NCBI GenBank assembly: GCA_963799815.1
Contig: CAWCYG010000001.1
Span: 372,001-436,000, forward strand
DNA from: JBDTSW01 sp963799815
GTDB lineage: Bacteria; Actinomycetota; Thermoleophilia; Solirubrobacterales; 70-9
Length of the DNA stretch: 64,000 bases
Direction: 5' to 3'
The translations under genes and the position numbers were made by a program. A model generated the notes under the pieces. The model was given only the letters and a program-made list of their open reading frames with translations, ran no database searches and was not told the DNA's origin. This document shows, in pieces, positions 1 through 7,787 of the stretch (the stretch's first letter is position 1; every line of letters begins with the position of its first letter).

Positions 1-1069
1 GACCGGAGCGGCGCAGTTCACCTCCGATCACACGGTTGACGTCGACGGCACCTCGATCGCGTTCGAGAACTGCATCCTCGCCGTTGGCTCGCGCGCCGCC
101 ATGCTCCCTGACCTTCCCGACGACGAGCGCATCGTCCACTCGACCGGAGCGCTTGAGCTCCCCGATGTGCCCGAACGGCTGCTCGTGGTCGGCGGCGGCA
201 TCATCGGCCTCGAGATGGCCACGGTCTACGAGGCCCTGGGCAGCGCCGTCACGGTCGTCGAGATGACCGACCAGCTCATCCCGGGCTGCGATCCGGACCT
301 CGTAAAGCCACTGCACAAGCGAATCGAGGAGCGCTACGACGCGATCCTCCTCTCCACCAAGGTCGCGTCGGTCACGGAGACGGAGAGGGGAATCGAGGTT
401 GGCTTCGAGGGCGACGACGCGCCAGAGGCCCAGATCTTCGACCGCGTCCTGATCGCGATCGGCCGCCAGGCCAACGGCGACCTGCTCGAGGTCGGCGAGG
501 CGGGGGTCGAGGTCGCTGAGAACGGGGTGATCGAGGTCGACGAGCAGCGGCGTACGAACGTCGGCCATATCTACGCGATCGGCGACGTGACGGGCCCTCC
601 GATGCTCGCCCACAAGGCGACGCACGAGGGCAGGGTCGCCGCGGAGGTGATCGCCGGCGAGAACGTCGCCTTCGACCCGCGAGCGATCCCGTCCGTCGCC
701 TACACGGATCCGGAGGTCGCATGGACCGGGCTCACCGAGGTCGAGGCGGTCGACTCCGACACGGCGTACGAGAAGGCCGCGATCCCGTGGCAGGCGTCAG
801 GACGAGCGCTCGCGCTGGGCCGCGCCGAGGGGCTCACGAAGCTCCTGATCGATCCCGAGACGCGAAGGGTGCTCGGGGCCGGGATAGTGGGCCTCAACGC
901 CGGCGAGCTCATCGCCGAGGTGACCCTCGCGGTCGAGATGGGCGCCGACGCCGAGGACATCGGACTCACGATCCACGCCCACCCCACGCTCTCGGAGACC
1001 GTGGCGTTCGCCGCCGAGATGGCAGAGGGCACAGTGACCGACCTCTACGCGCCGAAGCGAAAGCGCTGA
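1..1069 (+). CDS. lpdA: Dihydrolipoyl dehydrogenase (E3), 5' end cut by the window
   Basis: This is the C-terminal part of the FAD/NAD disulfide oxidoreductase that reoxidises the lipoyl arm of 2-oxoacid dehydrogenase complexes. The frame is open from base 2, so the gene starts before the window and the redox-active Cys pair is not visible. Visible are the NAD-binding GGGIIGLEM near nt 190-215, the second FAD segment (AIGDVTGPPMLAHKA, near nt 580-620) and the C-terminal dimer segment HAHPTLSE near nt 975-1000, whose His-Glu pair is the family's catalytic base. The stop lies 3 nt before the E2-like gene, so it is probably cotranscribed with it. Mercuric reductase-like relatives are possible, but context favours E3. 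Confidence 0.93.
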   Translation, partial: TGAAQFTSDHTVDVDGTSIAFENCILAVGSRAAMLPDLPDDERIVHSTGALELPDVPERLLVVGGGIIGLEMATVYEALGSAVTVVEMTDQLIPGCDPDLVKPLHKRIEERYDAILLSTKVASVTETERGIEVGFEGDDAPEAQIFDRVLIAIGRQANGDLLEVGEAGVEVAENGVIEVDEQRRTNVGHIYAIGDVTGPPMLAHKATHEGRVAAEVIAGENVAFDPRAIPSVAYTDPEVAWTGLTEVEAVDSDTAYEKAAIPWQASGRALALGRAEGLTKLLIDPETRRVLGAGIVGLNAGELIAEVTLAVEMGADAEDIGLTIHAHPTLSETVAFAAEMAEGTVTDLYAPKRKR

Positions 1070-1072
1070 GAG

Positions 1073-1681
1073 TTGGCCTCCGAGTCGGCGCGTGGGAGCG
1101 TCGAGAGCGTCGAGCCGAGCGCGCTCGAGCAGGCGCATGCCCGGCGCGTGGCGGAATCGAAGGCCACCATTCCCCATGTTCACCACGAGGTTGTGGCAGC
1201 GGTGGCCCGGGAGGTGGCGACGGAGGCGCTCGTGCGCGCGGCGGCGCTCGCCGTGCGTGAGGTGCCGCGGGTCAACGGCTTCTACCGCGACGGGCGCTTC
1301 GAGCTCTACTCCCGCATCAACGTCCAGGTCGGGGTCACAGTGGGTCACGCGCTCGTCTACCCGACGATCTTCGACGCCGACTCAAAAGAGGCGGATGAGA
1401 TCGCCACCGAGATCGCGACGCTCGCCGAAAAGGCACGCCAGGGGACGATCACCCAACCCGAGCTCGCTGGGGGGACCTTCACGATCCTTGACCTGGGGCC
1501 ACTTGGAATCACGCGTGGTGACGCCGTGATCCAGCGGGGACAGGCCGCGATCCTGACGGCGGGGGCCGTGCAAGACGATGGGACGATGGCGCTCTCGCTC
1601 GCCTGCGACAACCGCATGCTTCAGGGCGCTGACGCCGCGAGTTTCCTCGTCAGGGTCAGCGAGCTGCTCGTTGGCGTCTAG
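1073..1681 (+). CDS. E2-like acyltransferase catalytic domain, probably inactive
   Basis: About 202 residues match only the catalytic domain of 2-oxoacid dehydrogenase E2 proteins; there is no lipoyl and no peripheral-subunit-binding domain. Typical features remain (RINVQVGV, GGTFTILDLG, GADAASFL). The catalytic motif, normally DHRxxDG, reads DNRMLQG: both the His and the Asp that define acyltransferase activity are replaced. The start is TTG, 3 nt after the E3 stop. A full-length E2 with an intact motif lies at 4467-5789, so this copy may be a structural or regulatory pseudoenzyme of the complex. That role is inferred. Confidence 0.8.
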   Translation: MASESARGSVESVEPSALEQAHARRVAESKATIPHVHHEVVAAVAREVATEALVRAAALAVREVPRVNGFYRDGRFELYSRINVQVGVTVGHALVYPTIFDADSKEADEIATEIATLAEKARQGTITQPELAGGTFTILDLGPLGITRGDAVIQRGQAAILTAGAVQDDGTMALSLACDNRMLQGADAASFLVRVSELLVGV

Positions 1682-2143
1682 GTCGGGGTTGGCGCCATCG
1701 CCGCTCAGCTGCCGTTCATCGATGAGCACTCGGTCGACGTAGCCGCCGCGCCTGAGCGCACCTGGAACGCCCTCGTACGGACTTCCGAGCGCACCTTCGG
1801 CGACGGCGCCAGGAGCGCCTTCGCGCGCCTGCTCGGCTGCGAGTCGTGGGAGCGCGCCGGCGAGCCGGGGGCAGCGGGGTCGACGGTCGTCGGCTTTCGC
1901 GTGGCGCGCTCGGAGCCTCCGAACGTGCTCATGCTGGAGGGCCGTCATCGCTTCTCGCGATACCGCCTCGCCTTCGAGATCGTGCCCCTTGGGGGCGGCT
2001 CTCGCCTCAAAGCGATCACGCACGCTGCCTTCCCGGGGCTTGTTGGCCAGGCGTACAGGACCCTCGTGATCGGCACAAAAGGGCACGTCGTGGCGACGAC
2101 GCGCATCCTGCGCGCGGTCAAGCGCCGCGCCGAGCACGGCTGA
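1682..2143 (+). CDS. SRPBCC-fold protein with no canonical start codon
   Basis: The reading frame from 1682 to 2143 encodes a START/Bet v1-like (SRPBCC) protein of about 145 residues: an N-terminal HSVDVAAAPERTWNAL segment, then FRVAR, HRFSRYRLAFEI and a C-terminal helix. It begins in frame directly after the TAG (1679-1681) of the E2-like gene. No ATG, GTG or TTG occurs in frame before GTG 1901, which would delete half the fold. CTG 1709 is the only near-cognate start in a sensible place; stop readthrough or a sequence error are alternatives. Ligand and role are unknown. Confidence 0.6.
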   Translation, partial: VGVGAIAAQLPFIDEHSVDVAAAPERTWNALVRTSERTFGDGARSAFARLLGCESWERAGEPGAAGSTVVGFRVARSEPPNVLMLEGRHRFSRYRLAFEIVPLGGGSRLKAITHAAFPGLVGQAYRTLVIGTKGHVVATTRILRAVKRRAEHG

Positions 2144-2158
2144 TCAGCCGCCCGCTGG

Positions 2159-2186
2159 TTGAAATGTCGGCGGCCGGGAATACAAT
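2159..2186 (+). promoter_or_regulatory. Sigma70-like promoter of the 2-oxoacid dehydrogenase operon
   Basis: A -35 box TTGAAA (2159-2164) and a -10 box TACAAT (2181-2186) are separated by 16 nt. They lie just after the SRPBCC stop and 163 nt before the E1alpha start. This is the best -35/-10 pair seen in the window. Confidence 0.6.
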
Positions 2187-2348
2187 CGCTGTGGCGATTC
2201 GCATCAACCCGCGGATCCGGAAATAGGGAACCGGGGCGGAACCCCTGGATCCCATCGCCATAGGCGTCGTGGAGGAGATCCCAAAGCGGCGGAAGCGGCC
2301 GGCCCCGAGGAGATCCCAGAGGGGAGGCCAGACACGAAGGGCGGAGAG
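2187..2348 (+). other. Untranslated leader of the E1alpha operon with a duplicated 12-mer
   Basis: The 160-nt leader contains GAGGAGATCCCA twice (2272-2283 and 2307-2318), a further GGATCCCA at about 2247, and a small GGGG/CCCC hairpin near 2233-2245. I recognise no known riboswitch consensus in it. The repeats could support alternative pairing or bind a regulator; no function is assigned. Confidence 0.35.
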
Positions 2349-3491
2349 ATGAAGCTGAGCGACAGCGCTGTCGCAAGCGATCATGCGCGTGATCGCGCGG
2401 ACCTCGGGCTGCGCGGGCTGGTCGAGGGACACGCCGAGCCCAACGGCAAGCGCGATGCGGAAGAGCACCTGACTCGGGCCGACCGGGCAAACTTGCTGCG
2501 GTTCATGTCGATGATGCGGGCCGCCGAGGAGCGCGGCATCACGCTCTACCGCCAGGGCAAGGTTCCAGGCTCCTTCTACGACGGCTGCGGCCAGGAGGCG
2601 ATCTCCGTCGGCGCCGCCTACACGCTGGCCCCCGAGGATCGCATGTGCATCCTGCACCGCGACCTCGGAGCGCACTTCATCCGCGGCGTCACCCCGGACC
2701 GCTACCTCGCCAACTACATGGGCCGCAGCGGCGGCCTCACCGGCGGCAAGGACGGGAACATGCATTTCGGCGACCCGGCCCTCGGCTGCGTCGGGATGGT
2801 CTCGATGCTGCCGGACATGGCTCTGGTGGCCACGGGCATGGCCATGGCCATGAGGCTGCGTCGGGAGCCGCGGGTGGCGATGACGTTCTTCGGCGAGGGT
2901 TCGACCGCGAACGGACAGTGGCACGAAGCGATGAACCTGGCGGCGGTGCAGAAGGTGCCGGTCGTATTCATGCTGGAGAACAACGGCTTCGCCTACTCGA
3001 CGCCAAACGAGGTCGAGTTCGCCGTCGACCCAATCGAGCGCGCGAGGGGCTACGGGTTCCCGGGTGAGAGCGTCGATGGCAACGACGTCGAGGCCGTCTT
3101 CGAAGCGGCCCGCGTTGCGGTCGAGCGCGCCCGAGCCGGCGAGGGGCCGACCCTGATCGAGTGCCGCACGATGCGAATGCACGGCCACGGCGCCCACGAC
3201 GACATGAGCTACGTACCGCCCGAGATGTTCGAGGAATGGGCCCGCCGCGACCCGATCGAGCGCTACCGCTCCAAGCTCACCTCCGACCACGGCTTCGACG
3301 CCGGCGAGATCGAGGGCATCGAGTCGGAGGTGCGCTCGTACGTCGACGAGTGCGCCAAGCAGGCGCTCGACTCGCCGATGCCGGACCCGGAGGCCGCCGA
3401 GACCGGGGTCTTCGCCGAGGCCTGGGAGCCCCTGGGCGATGGCAAGGCTCCGTGGTCGGCCCACAGCGCAGGCCTGAGGAGCGACTCATGA
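2349..3491 (+). CDS. 2-oxoacid dehydrogenase E1 component, alpha subunit
   Basis: This is the thiamine-diphosphate-binding alpha subunit (380 aa) of an alpha2beta2 E1, which decarboxylates a 2-oxoacid and hands the acyl group to lipoyl-E2. The ThDP/Mg motif is GEGSTANG followed by NLAAVQKVPVVFMLENNGFAYST (about residues 181-210), and MRMHGHGAHDD is the conserved phosphorylation-loop region. The start ATG follows GGGCGGAGAG. The stop overlaps the E1beta start (ATGA). The substrate is either pyruvate or branched-chain 2-oxoacids; the leucine dehydrogenase downstream makes the latter attractive, but sequence alone does not decide. Confidence 0.92.
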   Translation: MKLSDSAVASDHARDRADLGLRGLVEGHAEPNGKRDAEEHLTRADRANLLRFMSMMRAAEERGITLYRQGKVPGSFYDGCGQEAISVGAAYTLAPEDRMCILHRDLGAHFIRGVTPDRYLANYMGRSGGLTGGKDGNMHFGDPALGCVGMVSMLPDMALVATGMAMAMRLRREPRVAMTFFGEGSTANGQWHEAMNLAAVQKVPVVFMLENNGFAYSTPNEVEFAVDPIERARGYGFPGESVDGNDVEAVFEAARVAVERARAGEGPTLIECRTMRMHGHGAHDDMSYVPPEMFEEWARRDPIERYRSKLTSDHGFDAGEIEGIESEVRSYVDECAKQALDSPMPDPEAAETGVFAEAWEPLGDGKAPWSAHSAGLRSDS

Positions 3492-4486
3492 GCCCCGCCG
3501 CGACCGAGACCCCTGAGAAGACCGGCGAGCTCAGCTACCTCGAGGCGATCTCCGCTGCCCTGCGCGACGAGATGCGCAGGGACGAGACGGTCATCTGCTT
3601 CGGCGAGGACATCGGCGCGTTCGGCGGGGCCTTCAAGATCACGGACGGGTTCTTCGAGGAGTTCGGCGCCGACAGGGTGATCGACGCCCCGCTGGCGGAG
3701 AACGCGATCATCGGTGCGGCCGTTGGCGCCGCGGTCGAAGGGCTGCGACCGGTCTGCGAGATGCAGTTCTCCGACTTCATCGCGTGTGGGTTCGACCAGC
3801 TCGTGAACGTGGCGGCGAAGCTCCACTACCGGCAGGGCGTCGCAGTGCCGATGGTCATCCGCCTCCCCTCGGGCGGCGGGTTTTCCGGCGGTCCGTTCCA
3901 CTCGCAGAACCCGGAGGCCTGGTTCCTGCAGGCACCCGGCCTCAAGGTGGTGGCCCCGGCGTTCGCGGACGACGCCAAGGGCCTGCTCGTGAGCGCGATT
4001 CGCGACCCGAACCCGGTCTGCTACCTCGAGCACAAGGGCCTCTATCGTCACATCAAGGGCGAGGTTCCCGACGGCGATCACACAGTCGAGATCGGCAAGG
4101 CCAGGGTCGTGCGCGAGGGCGAGGAGATGACCGTCGTCGCCTACGGCTCGAGCGTCCACCTCGCACTCGACGCGGCCGAGGAGCTCGGCGAGGACATCGA
4201 GGTCCTCGACCTCCGTTCACTGTGCCCGCTCGACTCGGAGGCGGTCCTCGCGAGCGCCCGCAAGACCGGCAAGGTCCTCGTCGCGCACGAGGCGACGCGT
4301 TCGTGCGGCGTCGGCGCCGAGGTCGCGGCCATCGTCACCGAGCAGGCCTTCGAGGACCTCGACGCTCCTGTGCGGCGGCTGACCGCCCCCGATGTTCCGA
4401 TTCCGTTCAGCCCGCCGCTGGAGCAGGCAGTCCTGCCGCAGCTCGACGACATGAAGGAGGCGTGCCGTGAGCTCCTCGCGTACTGA
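3488..4486 (+). CDS. 2-oxoacid dehydrogenase E1 component, beta subunit
   Basis: This is the beta subunit (332 aa) of the heterotetrameric E1, of normal length. It carries the GEDIGAFGGAF segment (about residues 38-48) with the conserved Glu that contacts the ThDP aminopyrimidine, then APLAENAIIG, the EMQFSDFI stretch and the C-terminal transketolase domain (EVLDLRSLCPLD, HEATRSCG). ATG 3488 overlaps the E1alpha stop by 4 nt, and the 3' end overlaps the E2 start by 20 nt, so equimolar coupled translation of the three subunits is likely. Confidence 0.93.
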   Translation: MSPAATETPEKTGELSYLEAISAALRDEMRRDETVICFGEDIGAFGGAFKITDGFFEEFGADRVIDAPLAENAIIGAAVGAAVEGLRPVCEMQFSDFIACGFDQLVNVAAKLHYRQGVAVPMVIRLPSGGGFSGGPFHSQNPEAWFLQAPGLKVVAPAFADDAKGLLVSAIRDPNPVCYLEHKGLYRHIKGEVPDGDHTVEIGKARVVREGEEMTVVAYGSSVHLALDAAEELGEDIEVLDLRSLCPLDSEAVLASARKTGKVLVAHEATRSCGVGAEVAAIVTEQAFEDLDAPVRRLTAPDVPIPFSPPLEQAVLPQLDDMKEACRELLAY

Positions 4487-5789
4487 GAGCGCCATCGAGG
4501 TCTTGATGCCACAGATGGGCGTCTCCGTCGCCGAGGGGACGCTCGTCGAGTGGCGCAAGCGGCCGGGGGACGAGGTCGACGCCGACGAGACGCTGGCGGA
4601 CGTGACGACTGACAAAGTGGACGTGGAGATCCCGTCGCCCGCCTCGGGTGTCGTTTCCAAGCTGTTGATTGAGCCGGGAGACACCGTTTCTGTTGGCACC
4701 CCGATTGCTGAAATCTCCCAGGGGTCGGTCGATGAGGTAACGGCCGCGGGTCCTGTCGCTGGCGAGGGGACGTCCTCGGACTTCAGACCCGATAGTTCGG
4801 CTTCCGAGGACACCCCCATCCCCGCGCCACCCGCGGAAGATGCGTCCCCGGCGGACTCCTCTGGGGCCGATCGGTCGCGGTTTTACTCGCCCGTGGTGCG
4901 GCGTGTTGCCGATGAGCATGGGATTGATTTGGAGCGGGTGGAGGGCACCGGCATCGGTGGGCGCGTGCGGAAGAAGGATGTGCTCGCGTACGTCGAGAAC
5001 GGCGATGCCGCTGCTGAGAAGCCCGAGTCGCGTCCGCTTCACATCGAGTCGCCGTACAAGCCTGATGAGGCCGGTGCCGCCGATGGAGATGGTGCGGGCG
5101 AGCGCCGTGAGGCGATGACCGCGATGCGTCAAGCGATCGCGAAGCACATGGTCGCAAGCCGACAGACGGCGGCGCACTGCACCACGATCGTCGAGGTCGA
5201 CTTCTCGCGTGTGGCCGCCCGGCGCGCGGAGCTGAAACCGGCGATGGCGGGTCGTGGCGTGCCCCTCACCTACCTGGCGTTCGTCGCCAGGGCGACGGTG
5301 GAGTCGCTCGAGGATTTCCCGGTGCTGAACGGCTCCGTCGACGGCGACGAGCTGGTGCTGCACGACGACGTCAACCTGGGGATCGCCGTGGCCCTCGATG
5401 AGGGACTGATAGTGCCCGTGATCCCGAAGGCTCAACGACTCAGCCTCGAAGGCATGGCGGCGGCGATCGCGGATGTGGCCACACGCGCTCGCGAGCGCAA
5501 GCTGGAGCCCGACGAGGTACACGGCGGCACCTTCACGATCACGAACCCGGGCCAGTTCGGTGCCGTGCTCGCGACGCCGATCATCAACCAGCCGCAGGTC
5601 GCGATCCTGGACCTGGAGGCGATCGTGAAGCGACCGGTGGTGATTGAGGGACCTGAGGGCGATTCGATCGCGATCCGGCCGATGACCTACCTGCCGATGT
5701 CCTGGGATCACCGGGCACTTGATGGCGCCGTGGCGGCGCAGTTCCTGGCCAAGGTGAAGGACCGCCTCGAAGGCTGGGAGAGCGACTGA
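4467..5789 (+). CDS. Dihydrolipoamide acyltransferase (E2) of the 2-oxoacid dehydrogenase complex
   Basis: This 440-aa E2 core enzyme transfers the acyl group from lipoyl-lysine to CoA. One lipoyl domain (about residues 9-85) carries the lipoylation site Lys50 in TTDKVDVE. A Pro/Ala/Ser-rich linker leads to a subunit-binding domain (YSPVVRRVADEHGIDL through GRVRKKDVLAYVE, about 135-172) and the catalytic domain (about 205-438) with intact DHRALDG (His415, Asp419). GTG 4467 is the start, inside the E1beta 3' end. The intact motif contrasts with the E2-like protein at 1073. Lipoate for Lys50 is probably supplied by lipB and lipA downstream. Confidence 0.93.
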   Translation: MSSSRTESAIEVLMPQMGVSVAEGTLVEWRKRPGDEVDADETLADVTTDKVDVEIPSPASGVVSKLLIEPGDTVSVGTPIAEISQGSVDEVTAAGPVAGEGTSSDFRPDSSASEDTPIPAPPAEDASPADSSGADRSRFYSPVVRRVADEHGIDLERVEGTGIGGRVRKKDVLAYVENGDAAAEKPESRPLHIESPYKPDEAGAADGDGAGERREAMTAMRQAIAKHMVASRQTAAHCTTIVEVDFSRVAARRAELKPAMAGRGVPLTYLAFVARATVESLEDFPVLNGSVDGDELVLHDDVNLGIAVALDEGLIVPVIPKAQRLSLEGMAAAIADVATRARERKLEPDEVHGGTFTITNPGQFGAVLATPIINQPQVAILDLEAIVKRPVVIEGPEGDSIAIRPMTYLPMSWDHRALDGAVAAQFLAKVKDRLEGWESD

Positions 5790-6877
5790 TGGCCGTCGCC
5801 GTCAAGGCCAGCCATAACGGGAGCCTCCCGACGGCGGTGCCGCCCGTCCGCTTCGAGCACGAGGAGCTGGCAGTGCGAGAGGGTGTCCGCAGCGGTGCGC
5901 ATCTGGCGATCGCCGTGCACTCCACAGCGCTTGGCCCCGCGCTCGGCGGGGTCCGTGTCTGGTGCTATCCCACGCCCGAGGACGGCGAGCGCGATGCACT
6001 CCGCCTGGCCAAGGGTATGACGCTCAAGGCCGCGGCGGCGAGGCTCGATCTCGGTGGCGGCAAGGGAGTGATCTGCGAGCCGCCCAAGGGTTTCGAGAGC
6101 GTCGATCATCGCAAGGCCGCCCTGCTCGACTTCGGCGACCTCGTCGAGTCGCTTGACGGCCGCTACATCACCGCCGAGGACGTGGGCGTCTCGCCCGGTG
6201 ACATCGAGGTGGTAGCCGAACGCACGAGCCACATCACGGGTCTGCCACCGGATCGCGGCGGTTCCGGCGATCCAAGCCCGATCACGGCCGTCGGCGTCGA
6301 AGCCGCCATGCGTGCCTGCGTTCGCGAGCGATTCGGGCGCGGTGAGCTGGCCGGCACGACGGTCACGATCGTCGGACTCGGTCATGTCGGCCTTCGCCTC
6401 GCCGAGGGCCTCAAGGCAAGCGACTGTGAGCTGATCGTCTCGGACGTGGTCGCCTCCAAGCGGGAGGTCGCCGAACGCTTGGGCGCTCTGTGGGCCGAGC
6501 CCCGCGACGCGATGGCCGCGCGGTGCGACGTGCTTGCCCCATGCGCCCTCGGCGGCGCCGTCGACGCGCACACTGCTACGCAGCTGCGCTCCGAGATCAT
6601 CTGCGGCGCCGCCAACAACCAGCTCGCTGACGACGCTCTCGCCAGCGAGCTCGCGAACAGAGACATCCTCTACGCGCCCGACTTCATTGCCAACGCGGGC
6701 GGCATCATCAACGTCTTCCGCGAAATCCGGGGCTATGGCGCCGGCCGGGCGCTGGAGCTGGCGCTCGGGATCGAGGAGACGATGACGACGGTGATCGCCA
6801 CGGCGCGTGAGCGCGGCGAGACTCCGCTCGAAGCCGCCCGCGCCATCGCGCACGGACGCCTGCGCGTCGCGGCCTGA
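5789..6877 (+). CDS. Leucine/valine-type amino-acid dehydrogenase
   Basis: This 362-aa member of the Glu/Leu/Phe/Val dehydrogenase family catalyses NAD-dependent reversible oxidative deamination of a branched-chain amino acid to its 2-oxoacid. The N-terminal domain has GMTLKAAAARLDLGGGKGVI with the substrate- and catalysis-related lysines (about residues 77-96). The Rossmann domain starts at VTIVGLGHVG (about 192), and NAGGIINV is near the C terminus. The length fits leucine dehydrogenase rather than the ~450-aa glutamate enzyme. ATG overlaps the E2 stop by one base, so its product may feed the complex encoded just upstream. Confidence 0.88.
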   Translation: MAVAVKASHNGSLPTAVPPVRFEHEELAVREGVRSGAHLAIAVHSTALGPALGGVRVWCYPTPEDGERDALRLAKGMTLKAAAARLDLGGGKGVICEPPKGFESVDHRKAALLDFGDLVESLDGRYITAEDVGVSPGDIEVVAERTSHITGLPPDRGGSGDPSPITAVGVEAAMRACVRERFGRGELAGTTVTIVGLGHVGLRLAEGLKASDCELIVSDVVASKREVAERLGALWAEPRDAMAARCDVLAPCALGGAVDAHTATQLRSEIICGAANNQLADDALASELANRDILYAPDFIANAGGIINVFREIRGYGAGRALELALGIEETMTTVIATARERGETPLEAARAIAHGRLRVAA

Positions 6878-6884
6878 GCCCCAG

Positions 6885-7016
6885 GTGACGCCGGAGCGTG
6901 ACCTCTACGATCCCGGAACGGACCCGTTCGAGCTCGACAACCTCGCCGCCGATCACGCCCTCGACGATGTGGAGGCGGAGCTCGCCGATCGCCTCCAAGG
7001 AGCTGCGCGGCCGTGA
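6885..7016 (+). pseudogene. C-terminal remnant of a sulfatase-like gene
   Basis: The 43 codons read VTPERDLYDPGTDPFELDNL followed by AADHALDDVEAELADRLQ. The pattern LYD...DPFELDNLA...ELADRL is what the extreme C terminus of arylsulfatase-family proteins looks like; the rest of such a protein is absent. The remnant begins right after the leucine dehydrogenase stop, and its TGA (7014-7016) overlaps the lipB GTG by 4 nt. It looks like a deletion scar that kept the translational coupling to lipB. It could also be translated as a short leader peptide. Confidence 0.55.
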
Positions 7017-7783
7017 CTGACCTGTGGGTTGTTCGCAGCGGACAGGTCCCCTACGGTGCGGCGCGCGAGGCGCAGGCCGCGCTCGAGGCCGCTCGCCATT
7101 CCCAGGAAATCCCCGACGTGCTGCTCCTGCTCGAGCATCCGCCCGTCTACACGAAGGGGCGCCGGACCACGGCGGATGAGCTCCCCATGGGCGAGGACTG
7201 GTACCAGATGCAGGGCATCGAGGTGACCGAGACCGATCGTGGCGGCCGCGTGACCTACCACGGCCCCGGCCAGCTCGTCGGCTACCCCATCGTCTCTTTG
7301 AAGCCCTACGGCGACGACGTCCACGAATACGTCCGGCGCATGGAGCGGGTGATGATCGCGGCGCTCGGCGACCGTGGGGTTGAAGCGGGTCTGATCGAGG
7401 GCCTCACCGGAGTCTGGACGACCGGCCCGCGACCCGACGACTTCGCCGCGATCGCGGCCGGCGCGGAGCCCGCCCGCAAGATCGGCTCGATCGGGATCCA
7501 CGTAAGGCGCGCCATCACCACCCACGGATTCGCGATCAACGTCGCCAACGATCTGCAGCCGTTCGAATGGATCGTGCCCTGCGGGATCGAGGCATGCCGC
7601 ATGACCTCACTGACCCGCGAGCTGGGCACGGAGCAGGATCTGCATGGGTTCGCGACGACGATCCGCGACCGCTTCGGCGAGGTCTATGGCCGCGAGCCGG
7701 TCGAGGTCACCCCGAACGACCTGGCGGCGCGAGTCGACGGCGTCGATGCGCTTCTGGCGGAGGCCCCCCTGCAGGTACGGTAG
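7013..7783 (+). CDS. lipB: Lipoyl(octanoyl) transferase LipB
   Basis: LipB transfers octanoate from acyl carrier protein to the lipoyl lysine of E2 and similar proteins. The 256-aa product has the family motifs: RGGRVTYHGPGQLVGYP (about residues 78-94), RKIGSIGIH with the catalytic Lys (about 156) and PCGIEACRMTSL with the catalytic Cys (about 193-197). It is slightly longer than usual because of an insert between the first two motifs (WTTGPRPDDFAAIA region). GTG start, overlapping the sulfatase remnant. lipA follows 4 nt after the stop. Confidence 0.95.
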   Translation: MTDLWVVRSGQVPYGAAREAQAALEAARHSQEIPDVLLLLEHPPVYTKGRRTTADELPMGEDWYQMQGIEVTETDRGGRVTYHGPGQLVGYPIVSLKPYGDDVHEYVRRMERVMIAALGDRGVEAGLIEGLTGVWTTGPRPDDFAAIAAGAEPARKIGSIGIHVRRAITTHGFAINVANDLQPFEWIVPCGIEACRMTSLTRELGTEQDLHGFATTIRDRFGEVYGREPVEVTPNDLAARVDGVDALLAEAPLQVR

Positions 7784-7787
7784 GACG

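Noticed and set aside
2187..2348. Leader of the E1alpha operon as a known riboswitch
   Set aside because: No TPP, glycine, cobalamin, SAM or cyclic-di-AMP consensus could be recognised; only duplicated GAGGAGATCCCA motifs were seen.
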